A stretch of DNA of 64,000 bases from Taxillus chinensis (GCA_023512835.1 CM042092.1:10789498-10853497); one strand, 5' to 3'. Positions 24,000 through 36,930 are shown, numbered from the stretch's first letter. The notes: a model not told the origin generated them from the letters alone. Numbers and translations are program-made.

Positions 24000-26900
24000 T
24001 CACTTGTTCTGCTTAGCTGCGACAGTTCTCTGAACAGTTGAAACACCATCCACAAATTTTGTCCGGTAAAGAACATTGGCATTATTAAACATGCCTTCCT
24101 TCAAAGAAACAACCACAAACTGCATTGCCAAAAGCCCCCCCAAAAAGAGAGAGAGAACTGTGAGACCTACCACAATATTGAACATAAATCCTAGGTTCAC
24201 AGTGAGAATTTATGCATTATATAGAATCATTTTTGAATTTCTTTTCCTCCTGAGGCAGCCATATAAATATATCTGCAGTTTTTTTAAGCTGATCTCTTGG
24301 TTCATGGAGAAGTAATTGAAGTCCTATAATCATACATTCCCAGGCTCAAATTGACACTGAATCTAAGACATTTAGAATAAAGGACAAAATATAAACAGGA
24401 AGCATGTGCAGGAACCCACTCATTTAAACTTTCAAATAAAAATAAACCTGAGAATGTGGGAAGTGAGTTTTAATCATTCTCCCAATATTTTGTGTGTGGC
24501 TCAGATCAAGAGCGGCATCAACCTGCCAAAAACCCATTCGAATCAAATTCCTAAGCTATCCAATTGATTATATAATTATGCTTCAAGCATAATCATGACT
24601 AAGAAATAATGACTACAAATTTCCAAAAACTGAAGTAAGGACAAAAAATAGAAAAAAAAAATGAATCGCAGCTTAAAAACATGTTATAATCCATGTGTTG
24701 AAATTTATATAATTTTACATAGTGTTGGTGAATCAAGGTTGCATGGCCGCTTTCTCTATTTAGAATTTAATTACCTTATTAATTATTGGTATTTACCAAT
24801 GAAAGCACAATGAGTAAGGTAGTTGAAAGATTTTCTGCTATTTAATGTTTGTAATCGTTTTTCAAGATTTCTGACTTAGGTTGTTAACTATTAATATGGC
24901 TTAGTTTGTACTGAAAATTTTTAGTTGAGTTTTAATTAAAAGTAGAAGTCTTCTCCCATCCTCTTGAGCATTCTCCACACCCTATTGCATTGAGCATTTG
25001 AGTGTTCTCAACATTTGGTATCAGCGCTCCTTGATGATCTTAAGGGGCTGTGAGAAAGAGAGATTGACAGGTGAGAAAAGACTGAGACTGATGAAGAAGG
25101 GGGACTGCATCCATAAAAACAGAAAAATGGAAGCAGGTTCCAGCATATATTCAATGGCTCCACCCGTGTTTGAAGTTGAAAATTATCAAGCATGGGCTGT
25201 AAGGATGAAGAACTACCTAGAGGGTTGCGATTTTGGGAGGCAGTGGAGCAAGATTATGTAGTTGGTTCCTCTTCCAGAAATCCAACTGTAAATCAAATGA
25301 AGTTTCACAAAGAGAGGCCAATGAGGAAAGCCAAGGCAAAGTCTTGCCTTTATGCTACTGTGTCACCTTCAATCTTCTACCGAATCAGGAGTCTAGATGC
25401 AGCCAAGGATATTTGGAATTTTCTGAAATTTGAATATCAAGGAGGTGAGAGAATCAGGAGCATGAAAGGACTCAACTTGCTAACAAAGTGTGAGAGGATG
25501 AAAATGAAAGAATCTGTGACAGTCAAAAAGTGCTGAAAAAATAATGGGCATTGCAAATCAGGCAAGGTCCTTCACTGAATGATTTGAGGCAACCATTGCC
25601 TCATTGGAAAATACCAGAGAATTATCTCAGATTCAGTTGGAAAAAATGAAAGTGCTTTGCAAGCACAAGAGCGAAGATTAATGAGGGTGGAAGAAAGTGT
25701 GGAAGGAGCCCTGTAGGCCATAGAACAAGGCACCGGTTGGAAAGGAAACAACTGAAAAAGGAAAGGAAGTTGAGGTTCAGAGACTGCTAAAAAAGAAGCC
25801 AACTCAGGAAATCCAATCACCCACACTTTAAATGTCGGAGAAAGACTTTGATGTTAAATGCCAAAAATGCCAAAAGGGGATATTGAAATGTTTTGTAGAG
25901 TAAAGAAAAATCAGCAGGAAAGTGAGACGCATGCTGCAGTCCAGGAAGAGGCAGATTGATTGTTTGTAGCTTCATGCTCTACTTCTAACCTTTTGTGACA
26001 GTTGGCTTGTTGATAGTGGTTGTACAAACCACATGACAAGTGATGAAGGATTGTTCATTAATCTTGACAAATCATTTAAGTCAAGAGCAAGGTTCGGAAA
26101 TAGAGAGTACTTAGAAATGAAAGGCAAAGGGACTGGGCTGGAAGAAAACTAATCACTGGTGTGATGCTTGTACCAGAGAAAGATAAAAATGTTCCTAGGA
26201 GCATGCTGCATTCAAGTGACAAACGAGTAATGCAGAGATCTGGAACGAGAGCATGGGGCTTTTTCATCACAAGGGTATGCAATTTATGCCGAAAAATGAG
26301 ATGGTAGTCAGACTGCCAAAAGTAGAGGGGAACACTAGCAACAAAGTTTGTTTGGTTGGAAAACAAACAAGATTGGGTTTCAAAGAATCCTCTCGGAGAG
26401 CGAAGGAAAGGTTGCAGCTAATCCACACTGATCTTTGTGGTCCACATGCAACACATTCACTCAATGGCAGCAAGGATTTCTTCTCATTGATGAGATTTCA
26501 GTAGAATGTGCTAGATTTGTTTTCTGAAACAAAAGTCTGAGACTGCTGAAGTCTATCTAAATTTAAAAGTTGAGTTGAGAACAAAAGTGGGTGCAAAGTT
26601 AGAGTGGTCAGATCGACATGGGGCTGATACCTTCGCGTAAGTTCAATTTCATTTGTAAGGGCTTGTATAGACACCAACTTACTACACCATACACTCAACA
26701 ACAAAATAGAAATGATAAGGTGCTCGTTGACCAAGAATTTACACAATGGTTTTTGGGCAGAAGAATCAAACACTGTTAGTCTTTGTTAAAAAGAATATCC
26801 ACTAGAACTTTGGAGAGAGAGAAAAACACCTTTTTAGTCTTGATTTGGTGTCAAAACAAACAAATTAAACCAAACCAACAAGCCTTAATTCTAATAAAAT

Positions 26901-29900
26901 AGGATCGGCTATATGAAGTCACAAGTATATCTTGGTGTTGAAGTTACAAGGAGTATACAATGTATGTTTTTCTATCATGACCTTAATTTACTAACTGAGA
27001 CAAAAAAAAAATGATAGCAAAACCTTGTAGTGCTCCAATGACTCGAAACATGCATTATGGCAAACCACTTGTTTGTCTTTAGCAATATAAAAGGCTTGTT
27101 AGAAAGTTGAATAACCTTACTTTGACTCGGCCAGATATTGCACATTCAGTAAATGTTGTCGGTTAATTCATGTCATCTCCAACAGTTCATCATTGGAAAA
27201 CATTAAAACAGATTTTGTGTTACCATGGTTGATGGAAAAGAGAGAACATAGGTGTTGATGTGTTTTAAATACTTGAAGCAATTAAGCTCCAAATCATTTC
27301 TTACCATTTTTAACAGTACTTCACATATCTTACATTGTGCATTATGTATACTGTGCCTAAATGCTTCCCACAAGAGCAAGCCAATGAAAAGTCAGTTCCA
27401 CAAGTTATACTTTTTTCACCCTATCTTAGGGAACCAATGGAAGTGGTCATATCAGGCAATATATATGAACTGATAAATCAAGGACTAGATCAATTGCAAA
27501 CAGGAAGCATGTACCTCATCCAATATATAAAGCGGAGCTGGTTTAAATAGCAGAAGTGCCAATATTAGGGATAGTGCAAGTAGAGACCGTTGGCCCCCAC
27601 TAAGTTCTGACAATGACTGTTTCCAAACATTTCCAAATGCAACACGGACCTCAAGGCCATCTAAGAAGCTGCATCCTTCAGGAGGGTCAAGCTTTGCCAT
27701 TGTGCCAGGTAAGAGGGTAGAGAAGATAGAGCCAAAGTCGCTGAATAATAAAAGGTGGCATGCTTAAGTTTTCAAAAATGCAGAAGATGCTTAAATATAC
27801 AAGTGTTGAATGAAACAGAAAACTCACTGGTTAACTTTAACCCAGGTAATTTTAAGGGTTTCCTTCTTCTTTTCATCCAATTCCTCAATCACTTTCTTGA
27901 TCTTTGACTTATCATTCTATAAGGAAGCTTACATAAATGAGCTTTTGGAATGTTGCTATTTTAATAAAGGACTAGTCAATAACGAACCTCAACAATGTTC
28001 TTCTTGGATATTAATCCATTGTACTCGTCTTCTGCTTTATCAAACATTGCCATAACTTTCTTATTTACCCTCTTCTCAAGACTTCAAAACAGAAGCATAA
28101 AAACAAACTGTAATTCTTAATTTCCTCTTGGTTCAATAGAAGAAAATATACGAAACTGTTTTAAGATTAGAGTAATGCAAGAAAGACAACCCAAACAAAA
28201 CATCTAAAATCACATACCCTGATTGTTCAGCCTGCAGCCTATTAAGTTCTTCCATGGCTTTATAAGGGTCTCTAGACATAAAATCATAATCACCACCAGT
28301 TCTTCCGAACAGCTGCTTCTCAGAAGCAATCCAAGCATGCTTTTGGATCAATTTGTCAACCTTCACACAGCAAGCTTTCTGTTCTGTCTCCAACCGTTTG
28401 ACCTACAACAAATTTTCCAAAATGAGTTGTTTAACAAATCAACTCATCAAATATGAACAAAATACCTCATTTTCCAGCTTCTTCCTCTCAAGATTCGTCT
28501 CAGTAATTTTATGATCAAGCAATTGCTGCTTCTTGAGAATGCAATTAATTTCTGAATCACACTCCTTCATCTTTGAACGGATCAAATTAAACTGAGATTG
28601 AACCTGGTCATGATTTTTCTTTATGGAAGCAACCTGTAAAAGAAAGAGGACTTAACAAATGTTCAAAATAGGAAATTTTTAAAAATGAATATTGGATTTT
28701 ACACTTTTATTGTGCATATCAATTTCGGTAGACAGATTGCATATTTGTGTCTCAGCAGATTTTAATTGACACTCCAGCGATGCTTGCTCCTGCATAACTG
28801 CTTCCATCTCCATAATAAGCCGCTCTTTCCCATTTTCATGACCCTAGTGGGAAAAAAAAAATCTCAAAGTGAGAGGAGATCAGAGACAATACATTCTTCA
28901 TGTAATATTCAAACGGTAACGCCAATATATATGAAATGAATGCCTCACTTTCCAACAAGGATACTACGGTGTAGACTATCATTCTAAATCTGATTATTGT
29001 TTTCTCTCTCTAACAATTAAAGCTCTAAATAAGGATCGGGTATATAACCAATTCAGATGACCAAAAAAGTAAGCCTAATTCAGTGGTTGGATTAAATGAT
29101 CAATAAGCCACAGGTTCAAATTTGAGAGGACCAAACCATGGCAGTAAAAAAGGTCACAGATTCATAATTGGTGGATGATGAACTCTAGGCAATAGATTTA
29201 AAAAAAGCACCCTAAAGACATTAAATGACAATTCATTAAATACATTGACTTTGTTTTCGAGTAAATCCTAATTCCCTTGATTCCACCACCTGTACTACGT
29301 AACAAAAGCTATATATCATTTAGCGCCATAAATGAACCAAACTAAACTGGGTAATAAGGTATTAAACGTGTTTATCACTATTCATTAAAGAATTTAAGCT
29401 ATAGTATTCATGAACAATACTATGATGTTCACAAAAAATATTCACAAACTTGTTAACAAGCATTCATAAATATAATTGAAAAATCCTAAAAATCCACCAA
29501 AAGAATAACTTAACCATTAGGCTACATTATTAACATTTAAAGTTGGCATGAGCTAAAAGAATGAGTTGACAATTATTATAATTAGCTAGCTGTATATTTG
29601 AAAGTATATTTATGTTACTTAAGTCTTAAATAGGGTTCTTTCCTATATAGTTCCTTATCTGGTGCAAAAGATGAATATCAACCCATTCATTATGTCACTC
29701 AATAACTCACGCGGTTATGTATTTTTTTGAAAGATTTTCATTATGACCCCGAGAAACTAGCGATGCTTTTTTCATGATAACTCAACAGCCATCAAAATAA
29801 CTAATAACCAATACAACAATATCGCACCAAACATATTAAACTCAATAGAAATTACATCAATAATAATCTAAATTCTGATACAACAAAAGTTTCATACATC

Positions 29901-32900
29901 AAGAGAACGGATCAATTGTTGATATGATAACACCTGCAATTACTGAATTTTTTTCATACGTTTTTGTTTAAGTTAGACAAGTGTGGTATCATTTCACCAA
30001 CTTGATGGAAGAGTTGACAATGATCGAAATTAGTTAGCTATATATTTAGGCGTATATTTAAGTTACCCAAATAAGATTTTTTCCTATATTAGGTCTTATC
30101 CGTTGTGTATGTATATTCTTGTAATCTCTCGATATGTAAGTTTTTTTTTATTTTCTACTTTTAATATATTAAATAATTACTATATACACTCAATAATATA
30201 ATAATAATAAACAAATTTTTTCATTTAATAATAATTAAAAATTATAAAATCATATTTAATAAAAATAAATTTTATATAATAATTAATTTATTAATTATCT
30301 TTGTTCACGAACATCATAATTATATGATGTTAATAAACACTTATTTATGAATATTCACGAACATCATAATTATATTCGTGAATAATATTATTATTTAACA
30401 AACGAACATAAACGAACTTTTAACAAACCGAACGCAAGTTTGTTCATTATCATTTGATTCATTTACTACTCTAACACTATTATATTGAAGCTCATCAAGC
30501 TTAAGCTTACCTTGAGGTCCTTCAAAGCTGATTGCAACTGTGTTTTCATTCCTTTAATGTTATTCTCCAAGGCTTTTAGCCTGCCCTCACGGCTATTGGA
30601 ATGCTCCCGGATTGTTTTTTCAAGGACTAATACAGTAGCTACACGGTTTTCATGAAGCAGTAACTTTTCTTTGGCAGCAGATTTTGCTTCACCTAGCTCC
30701 TTCTCAATCTTCTTTACTAATTCACCAAGCTACATCATAGGCAAGATAATTAAATAAGTAATATAAAATAAATTCTACAAAAGTGCATTACATAGCAGCA
30801 GTAATTACATAAGTAGGAGAGGTGACATTTTCAGGAAAAAAAAAATTAAACCTTGTGATGCTCATTTTGCTCAGCCCTGCTCTCAAATAATGAAAGGTCA
30901 TACATCTTGATTTCCAGCTGTGATTTAAGTTCTATGAACTTTTTCTGAATTGGTAAGAGTTTGGCAATCTACAATGCAGATATAGTAAAAGCACACAAGA
31001 AAATCATCACAAATCCTGCAATGCTCGACAGAGAAAACACATGAGTGAAAATTATTCAAAGAAATTGTCAAAAACAAATTGAAAATTGATAAGTTCCCAA
31101 GGAAGCTTTCTCGGATAATTTGTAATAAGATTAGGAAAAACGAAAATATGGGAATTGTTAGAACAGGTAAACATAAGGTAGACAGGCGGGAAAACTGCCT
31201 GCTGGTGCTAGGTTTACTTTTGTTTTCTGGCTTAGCCCATGCTTTTGGAGGACTAAACGAAAGTTTATGTATAGGAAGGAAACCAATGAAATATAGTAAG
31301 AAAAAGAAACCATTAAAAGAACCTTGGAAGCCATCCATTTTTGAAACAGGTATTAATGCTGATTAATATCTACATTTAGAACAATAATAGAAATGATTCG
31401 AGCTAAACCTTGGCTTCAATTTCAGATAACCTCCTCTGGTGCATAGAAAGTTTTGCTTCAGTATCTGCCAAAGCATGAAGTTTCCTTAACAGTTCACCAC
31501 CACCCCTGTGATAATGAACTGTTACTTTAGAATCCTAATTATCCATAATTGGGAAATGACTTTTGAAATAACCAGTAGAGGATAAAGAAATTAAATGCTT
31601 TTTTTACCTTGTTCAAGAGAAACAGAATTTTCAGAATAAAGAGAAATCAATTGATTAGTCAAGACTCGAAAACATTCATACTATGAAAATGATTCATTAT
31701 GAAAGAATAAGCCTTAAAGCCATAAGATGAATGCAACCCTCACTAACATGTTAGCTAAGATAAGAGGAAAAGCAGTGCCTCACTTGCGACTACCACCAGT
31801 CAGCAAGCCACTTGGTTGAAATATATCGCCTTCAAGAGTCACGCTGGGGGTGTGAATGTCCCTGTGGAAAGCAACCTATGCAAGTAGGAGCATAAATCAA
31901 ATTAAGCACAGATTTGAGCATTGAGTAACCAATGGTGCTATGAATTTTGCACCTACAATCAACTAATTACATTTTCTTTCTATCTTCTTATTTATCATTC
32001 TTCAAATTTTTATTACCTTTCCCCAATATTCCATTTTTCTATCTTATCTAGCAGCAAAGAAAGGAGAAACATTTTCCCCCTCCTTTGTAAACCTAGTAGT
32101 TTATAAACTAAACAAATATATCAAATCATCCCTTTTACTCAAGTCTCGACTTACTAAATTTTCTAATTCCATAAGCAATTGAACTTTTAAATTTTCAATT
32201 CAAGTCAATGTACTTGGACCATTAAGGTCTGCATGGGCCACCTATGTGATAAATTTTGTCATTGTGAATAATATTTTTTTGGTTTTATATTAAGTCCAAA
32301 ATGATAATAATACATCCACCTCAACAAGCATAGTGAGAAAAATTAATATATAAATTGTTCATGTGAACTGATCAGATAAAGTTAGTGATACTAAAAATGA
32401 TGGTATATAATTATATAACAAAGGTCAAATTGACCATAATTGAAAGTTTAAGGACTTTGTCACAAAATTTGTTCAAGGAAGGATGCCCATCGTATCATGT
32501 ATCCAAGCAATTTAATACTTTCGCATTTAAATTTATATGTTGATGATGAATGGAGCACACCTTTATTTGAACATCTACATGATACATCCAGGCATGTGTG
32601 GGCCCCATCACCCACAACCAGGCCATAAATAAAAGTCTGAGTCAACAATGCTTCCTCCAAGGTTTGAGCCCCCAACCACGTCATGGTTGACAAAACAAAG
32701 AGTTATAGCTCCAAAAGGTAATTTGGGACAATTATATTTCAATTTTACATAGTTATTACAATTCTAAATCAAAATGTTGTACTCAATTCATCTTTGGGTG
32801 AAGCACATTCTTAACAGTCAATTTCAATTGCAAAAAACAAGTTGTTATCATGCTATGTGTATGCATGTAGGTTACATGTATAAGTTACTGGCCACTGTAA

Positions 32901-35900
32901 TCTCTTTTCCATATCCAAAGCAGATGAGATAACACCCTGAAACTTAATGGACACAAAACTACAAGTGTATTGGTGGGAAAACTTTTTGAAATGTATCGAC
33001 ACAGGACTAGAGGATCATGATAGTCTGCTCAAACAAGTGAAATTTTAAAATAGGTAATGCCAGAAATATCTTGTGGGCATAAATATGAGCACAAAATTTC
33101 CATGTACAAGAAAAGATAAAATGGAATTAAACTAGATCAGGAACAAAGAGCCAGACAAGGGAAGGATTGGACAGAAAGCAAGCTCACCTCCTTTGCAACA
33201 TCAGTAGTTTTGCAAACAAAGGTTGAACCAAACACATATTGCATTGCATTCTGTAATATACATCAACAAGAACAATAGATTAATTAATATTAAAGACGTA
33301 ATAGGCAGATGCATTTAGAGCACATCATCCAATAAAAGAGAGTTCGAAGTTAGCCACAAATCACTCATCCAACAAAAAAAACTTTCAAAAAAACTTTCAA
33401 CAAAATTTGAATAGCCACAACTGCCATATTTTAAAACAATGATATTAACATAAAAAATTTGTCCAGGCTCCAAGCAAACAGTCTAGATTAATCAACATAA
33501 ACCATAAATGTATGAAGTTTTAACAAAATGAGCTCATCGAAGCAAACCTTCAGTTCCTCATCATATCCAACCAAAGAAAGAGCCAGCTTCGCATTCTCTT
33601 CACCAACCTGAAGATTCAATTAATACATTACTCTTGAAAATATTTTGCAGAAATTATTTGACAATAAAGCTAAATCAGTGGCCAACCAATCTGGAAGCAG
33701 CTTGTTGAACACGAGGGGAAACAATATAGGATTGGATTTTGTTCAAAGGTATTATAGTTACACGTCTTCGAAGTTCCCCATTTTGAAGCAATTGTTTACC
33801 AGTATTCTCGGTGTCCACAACCACATTAAACAACTTACCACCAGCAGCAACCTACACAGGGTTAGAAAGTTAGAAACATAAATATGCAGCAGCATTTTTA
33901 AATACAGTTTCCAAAATCTTGATGGCGCATAATTTTATTGGTCACTAACCTCCAATGCAGTCACTGAGGAACTGTCTGTCACTTTAATAAGCTTGGCAAC
34001 CACACCTTTCACCTTTGACCTATCAAAATTATTCACTGGATCACGATATGCGAACTCAACATTTGATAATTGTGCTGAAAGAATGCGTGCATCATCCTTG
34101 AGTTTCTGGACCAGCTCTAACTCCAATTCACGATCCTGAACAGAAAAATTCAAAACTTTTTGGGAATGACAACAAAATGTAGGTAACAGTCGGTACAATC
34201 AAGGAAAAAAGTAGAATGAACCTTTTGCAAAGCTTCCATCTCTCCCTCCTCATATGATACAGATTTCAAACCTACTTTGACATTTTCTAGTTCTTTTCTT
34301 CTAACACGAAGCTCATTTTCGACAGAAACAGCCTCATCATGCTTAGACATCAACTGATCTGATTTCTCTTTCAACACTTCTTCACAGTGGCATATTTTTG
34401 TTTGCAATTGTTTAAGTTCAGTTTCTGCACTCCCAACAGCAACTTTAGCATCACTTAGTTGATCTTCAAGACATTTCTCCTCATTACCACTGCTCTTACC
34501 AGCTAGGACACCCTATCCATGGTACACACGAAGCTGTCTTTCAGCATACAACATGAATTATAAAAATAAAAAATAAATGCAGGGAACAACTTCTGCAGTG
34601 TTCAATGCACATAACTGACATCAGTCAAACTGTTTTACCTGGTATTCTTTTTCTTGATCATCCAGATTCACGGAAAGCACCTCAGCTTTCTTCTTCAGAT
34701 CAGCAGCTCCATCTTCAGCCTTTTTTATTGCAGAGGCCTTGTCTTCTACAGACCTCTTTAGATCTTCAATACTGCCTGCTATCTATGTGACGAAGAAAGG
34801 CAGGCAAAAAATTAAAAATGAATAACCAGAGGAATATATGAATTACCGGAACAGAACAACTTGTTTTCACACAATTTCCAATGACCTTTTCAGCGTAATC
34901 CTTTTCACTTCTTAGACTGTCTTCTATATTTTGAAGTAAAGATGTTTCCCTTACAAGATCTGCTGACAGAGCATCTACTTTTTCTGACAATTTTTTTACT
35001 TCCCCACCCATACTTGCTTCTTTTTCAGCAGTCATTTTTGATATGCTGGTCTCCATTTCCTGTATTTCTACTCTCATTTTTTTAGTATTACCATCAGCCT
35101 CAGCAATTTTGGCCCTCATATTTTCCACACCATGAATTGCGCTATCTCTAACCTTCTCTGCCTGAACAAAATCATAAGCAATGCAAAACCTACTGAGCCG
35201 ATCTAATGCTGCATTTCCATTAGCCCACTGCATGTACTGCATTTGTTCCTTCCTCAGCTTTTCCAAAGCAGGCAGTATTTCCTGGTCAAGAAGTTTATCG
35301 ATCTCATCAACCTTACTTTGCTTCTTCTCAAGCGTTTTCAATGCAGCCTCTTTCTTTGTTTCATACATTCTAGTCCCAGAAGCCTCTTCAAGCATAGATA
35401 AGATTTCGGGGGGCTTCATATTTAACACTTTGGTGATGCGACCTTGCATTATAAGAAAGTGTGGATTGTTTACATTAAGCTGCACTGAGTGGAAGAGATT
35501 TTGAACTCGACTAGGTTGGGCAAGGTGTCCATTGATCAGGTATTTGTTCCGTCCACCTACAACTATCTGCATCGTTAACCAATCATCGTCACGGAAATGA
35601 TATAACATCAAATATATTGAAATACATAAAAGACTAAATGGCTATTTCCTCTCAAAGCTACAAGCTCTTTGTTTCTTTAAACACGAAAGCTTAATTTCAA
35701 TGTATACGGCATTTTCAAACCCAACAAACATGCTCCACTAATTCAGAAATGACAAAGTAACAGAGCAGCTCACTTCATGAAAACTTTGTAAGACACCCCC
35801 CCTGTCACAAATCAATGCAAACCCTTTTCAATATAAACTTTATTAAAACTCAAACATCGAGACCCCGGCTATTTAAATTTAACCAAATTTAGATAGTTGG

Positions 35901-36408
35901 TGTCTCGATGTTTGGGTTTTAATAAAGTTTGTATTAAAACACAGATCTCGAAAAATTTGTGGCCATATTGTTCCATATAAGCAAATTTACTAAAAATTTA
36001 AAGCTACCCTGATGCTCTAATGTCACATCAATGCAACATTTTCCCGATGAGAATTACGTGTCAAAATAAAACACCATGTTTCTCAAATACCTGCCGTGTT
36101 ACTGTAATCTCCGGACAATCTTCATAACCCAGAGGACTCCGACTCCTGTCTGCATTATCAAACACAATTGACACAGTGGCCTTTGTTATCCCAGCCTGCC
36201 CCTGCTTGTACACAAGCTCCTGGAGGTTTGACGCTCGAACCTGCTGCAGATTTGTGATACCCAGAACAAAACAAATCGAATCAAGAATGTTCGACTTGCC
36301 CGACCCATTCAGTCCGGTGATTGCATTGAAGTATGGATCAAATCCTGGGACAACAGTCCGAGTTGCATACGACTTGAACCCTTCTAAGCATACCTCCTTG
36401 ATGAACAT
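24000..36408 (-). CDS. SMC2: Condensin subunit SMC2 (CAP-E), 20 coding exons, complete
   Basis: Exons joined 5' to 3' on the minus strand: 36408-36091, 35566-34873, 34775-34639, 34512-34222, 34135-33950, 33851-33687, 33607-33548, 33250-33188, 31875-31784, 31505-31409, 30968-30852, 30729-30511, 28843-28703, 28633-28466, 28402-28218, 28081-27988, 27916-27828, 27740-27515, 24522-24448, 24119-24000. They sum to 3537 nt in phase, giving 1178 aa; Arabidopsis SMC2 is about 1175. Visible parts: N-terminal ATPase half with Walker A GLNGSGKS (32-39), first coiled coil, hinge (about 500-680), second coiled coil, ABC signature LSGGQ (1085-1089), Walker B LYILDE (1109-1114), D-loop region [14 protein letters not shown], and a tail ending [12 protein letters not shown]. 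With SMC4 it forms the ATPase core that compacts mitotic chromosomes. The donor of exon 2 is uncertain. A copia relic occupies the intron between the Walker B and D-loop exons. Confidence 0.95.
24723..25013 (+). repeat. 5' LTR of a Ty1/copia element
   Basis: The 291-bp segment starts TGTTGGTG and ends TTCTCAACA, so its termini form the inverted pair TGTTG...CAACA. It is followed directly by a tRNA-Met-type primer binding site (TTTGGTATCAGCGC, 25014-25027), one or two changes from the usual TGGTATCAGAGC. No matching 3' LTR was found, so the left boundary rests on the termini and the primer site. Confidence 0.65.
24723..27240 (+). mobile_element. Decayed Ty1/copia retrotransposon nested in an SMC2 intron
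   Basis: After the LTR and primer site, gag-like sequence appears ([20 protein letters not shown] at about 25157; a UBN2-type region to about 25540). A protease active-site-like motif, [13 protein letters not shown], follows at about 26003. A GAG-pre-integrase/integrase start comes next ([15 protein letters not shown] at about 26260; [12 protein letters not shown] at about 26415). Late reverse transcriptase/RNase H remnants complete the order (YLGVEVTRS at about 26925; [13 protein letters not shown] at about 27123; SPTVHHWK at about 27177). The order is that of copia, but most of integrase and reverse transcriptase is missing, frames are broken and the 3' LTR was not found. It runs opposite to SMC2 transcription and is surely inactive. 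Confidence 0.85.
28940..29140 (+). repeat. Possible tRNA-derived SINE remnant in SMC2 intron 12
   Basis: At about 29070-29125 an A-box-like AGCCTAATTCAGTGGTTGGA is followed about 20 nt later by a B-box-like CACAGGTTCAAATTTGAG. This is the order and spacing of pol III promoters in plant SINEs. Flanking duplications were not identified. It lies antisense to the SMC2 transcript, in the 1.67-kb intron 12. Confidence 0.4.
29555..30130. repeat. Pair of diverged LTR-like repeats in SMC2 intron 12
   Basis: The segment about 29560-29665 (GTTGACAATTATTATAATTA... TTTCCTATATAGTTCCTTATC) resembles about 30013-30110 (GTTGACAATGATCGAAATTA... TTTCCTATATTAGGTCTTATC). The right copy is followed by TGTAATCTCTCGATATG, typical of LTR ends. 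They are probably remnants of one retroelement family. Farther right, TTCACGAACATCATAATTATA occurs twice (about 30304 and 30351). Confidence 0.5.
35831..35934. repeat. Near-perfect foldback (inverted repeat) in SMC2 intron 1
   Basis: The 50-bp arms 35831-35880 and 35885-35934 are inverted copies with only six differences and a loop of about four bases. Five of the six differences would be G-U pairs if the plus strand were transcribed. It could be a tiny MITE or a decaying hairpin locus. It lies within the intron between the first two SMC2 coding exons, antisense to the gene if read on the plus strand. Confidence 0.85.
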
Positions 36409-36930
36409 GGCTCCTTCACTTCAGACTCCTTAAAAAATTATAAAAATAAAAATAAAAATAAAATATCCGTGCTGAAATTGAACCAAACATATATGAAGAC
36501 ATTTTAAAATGAGTACTGAAGCAACAAAAAACTGTTGAAGGAGTACAGCGCAGAACATCAAATTCTAGAAAAAAGCAAAATAAGGAGATCAAATGAAGAA
36601 AATTTTAAATTAAAAAAAGCAACAGCGATTTAAAATGAGAAGGGCCGGCCGGTGGCAGAGAGAGCACACCTGGTTTGAGGGTTACCGAAATCCTAAGAAC
36701 CGGCGAATGAGATGAGTAGGCGTTGAATGCTCGAAACCCTAGGGGTTTGGGAAGAACTGGGACTGGATCATAGAGACGAGATGAGAGAGCTTCGAAGATT
36801 GAAACCCTAGCGGAGCAGAGAGGAAGGTGGGTGGGTGCTGCTTTACTCTGCAATTTGAATTTCGAAAATGGGTGCGAAGTGCGAACTGGGGGGGAGTGCA
36901 AAATATACAACCGTTTTAAACAAGTTTCCA
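36409..36930 (-). promoter_or_regulatory. SMC2 leader/promoter with telo-box-like motifs
   Basis: Upstream of the ATG, a likely 5' UTR exon ends in a donor (CCAG|GTGTGC, exon end 36670), with an acceptor shortly before the ATG. Two AAACCCTA motifs on the plus strand (36734-36741 and 36802-36809) lie in the probable leader. Such motifs are common in promoters and leaders of plant growth and cell-cycle genes. Small open frames here show no homology. Confidence 0.45.
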
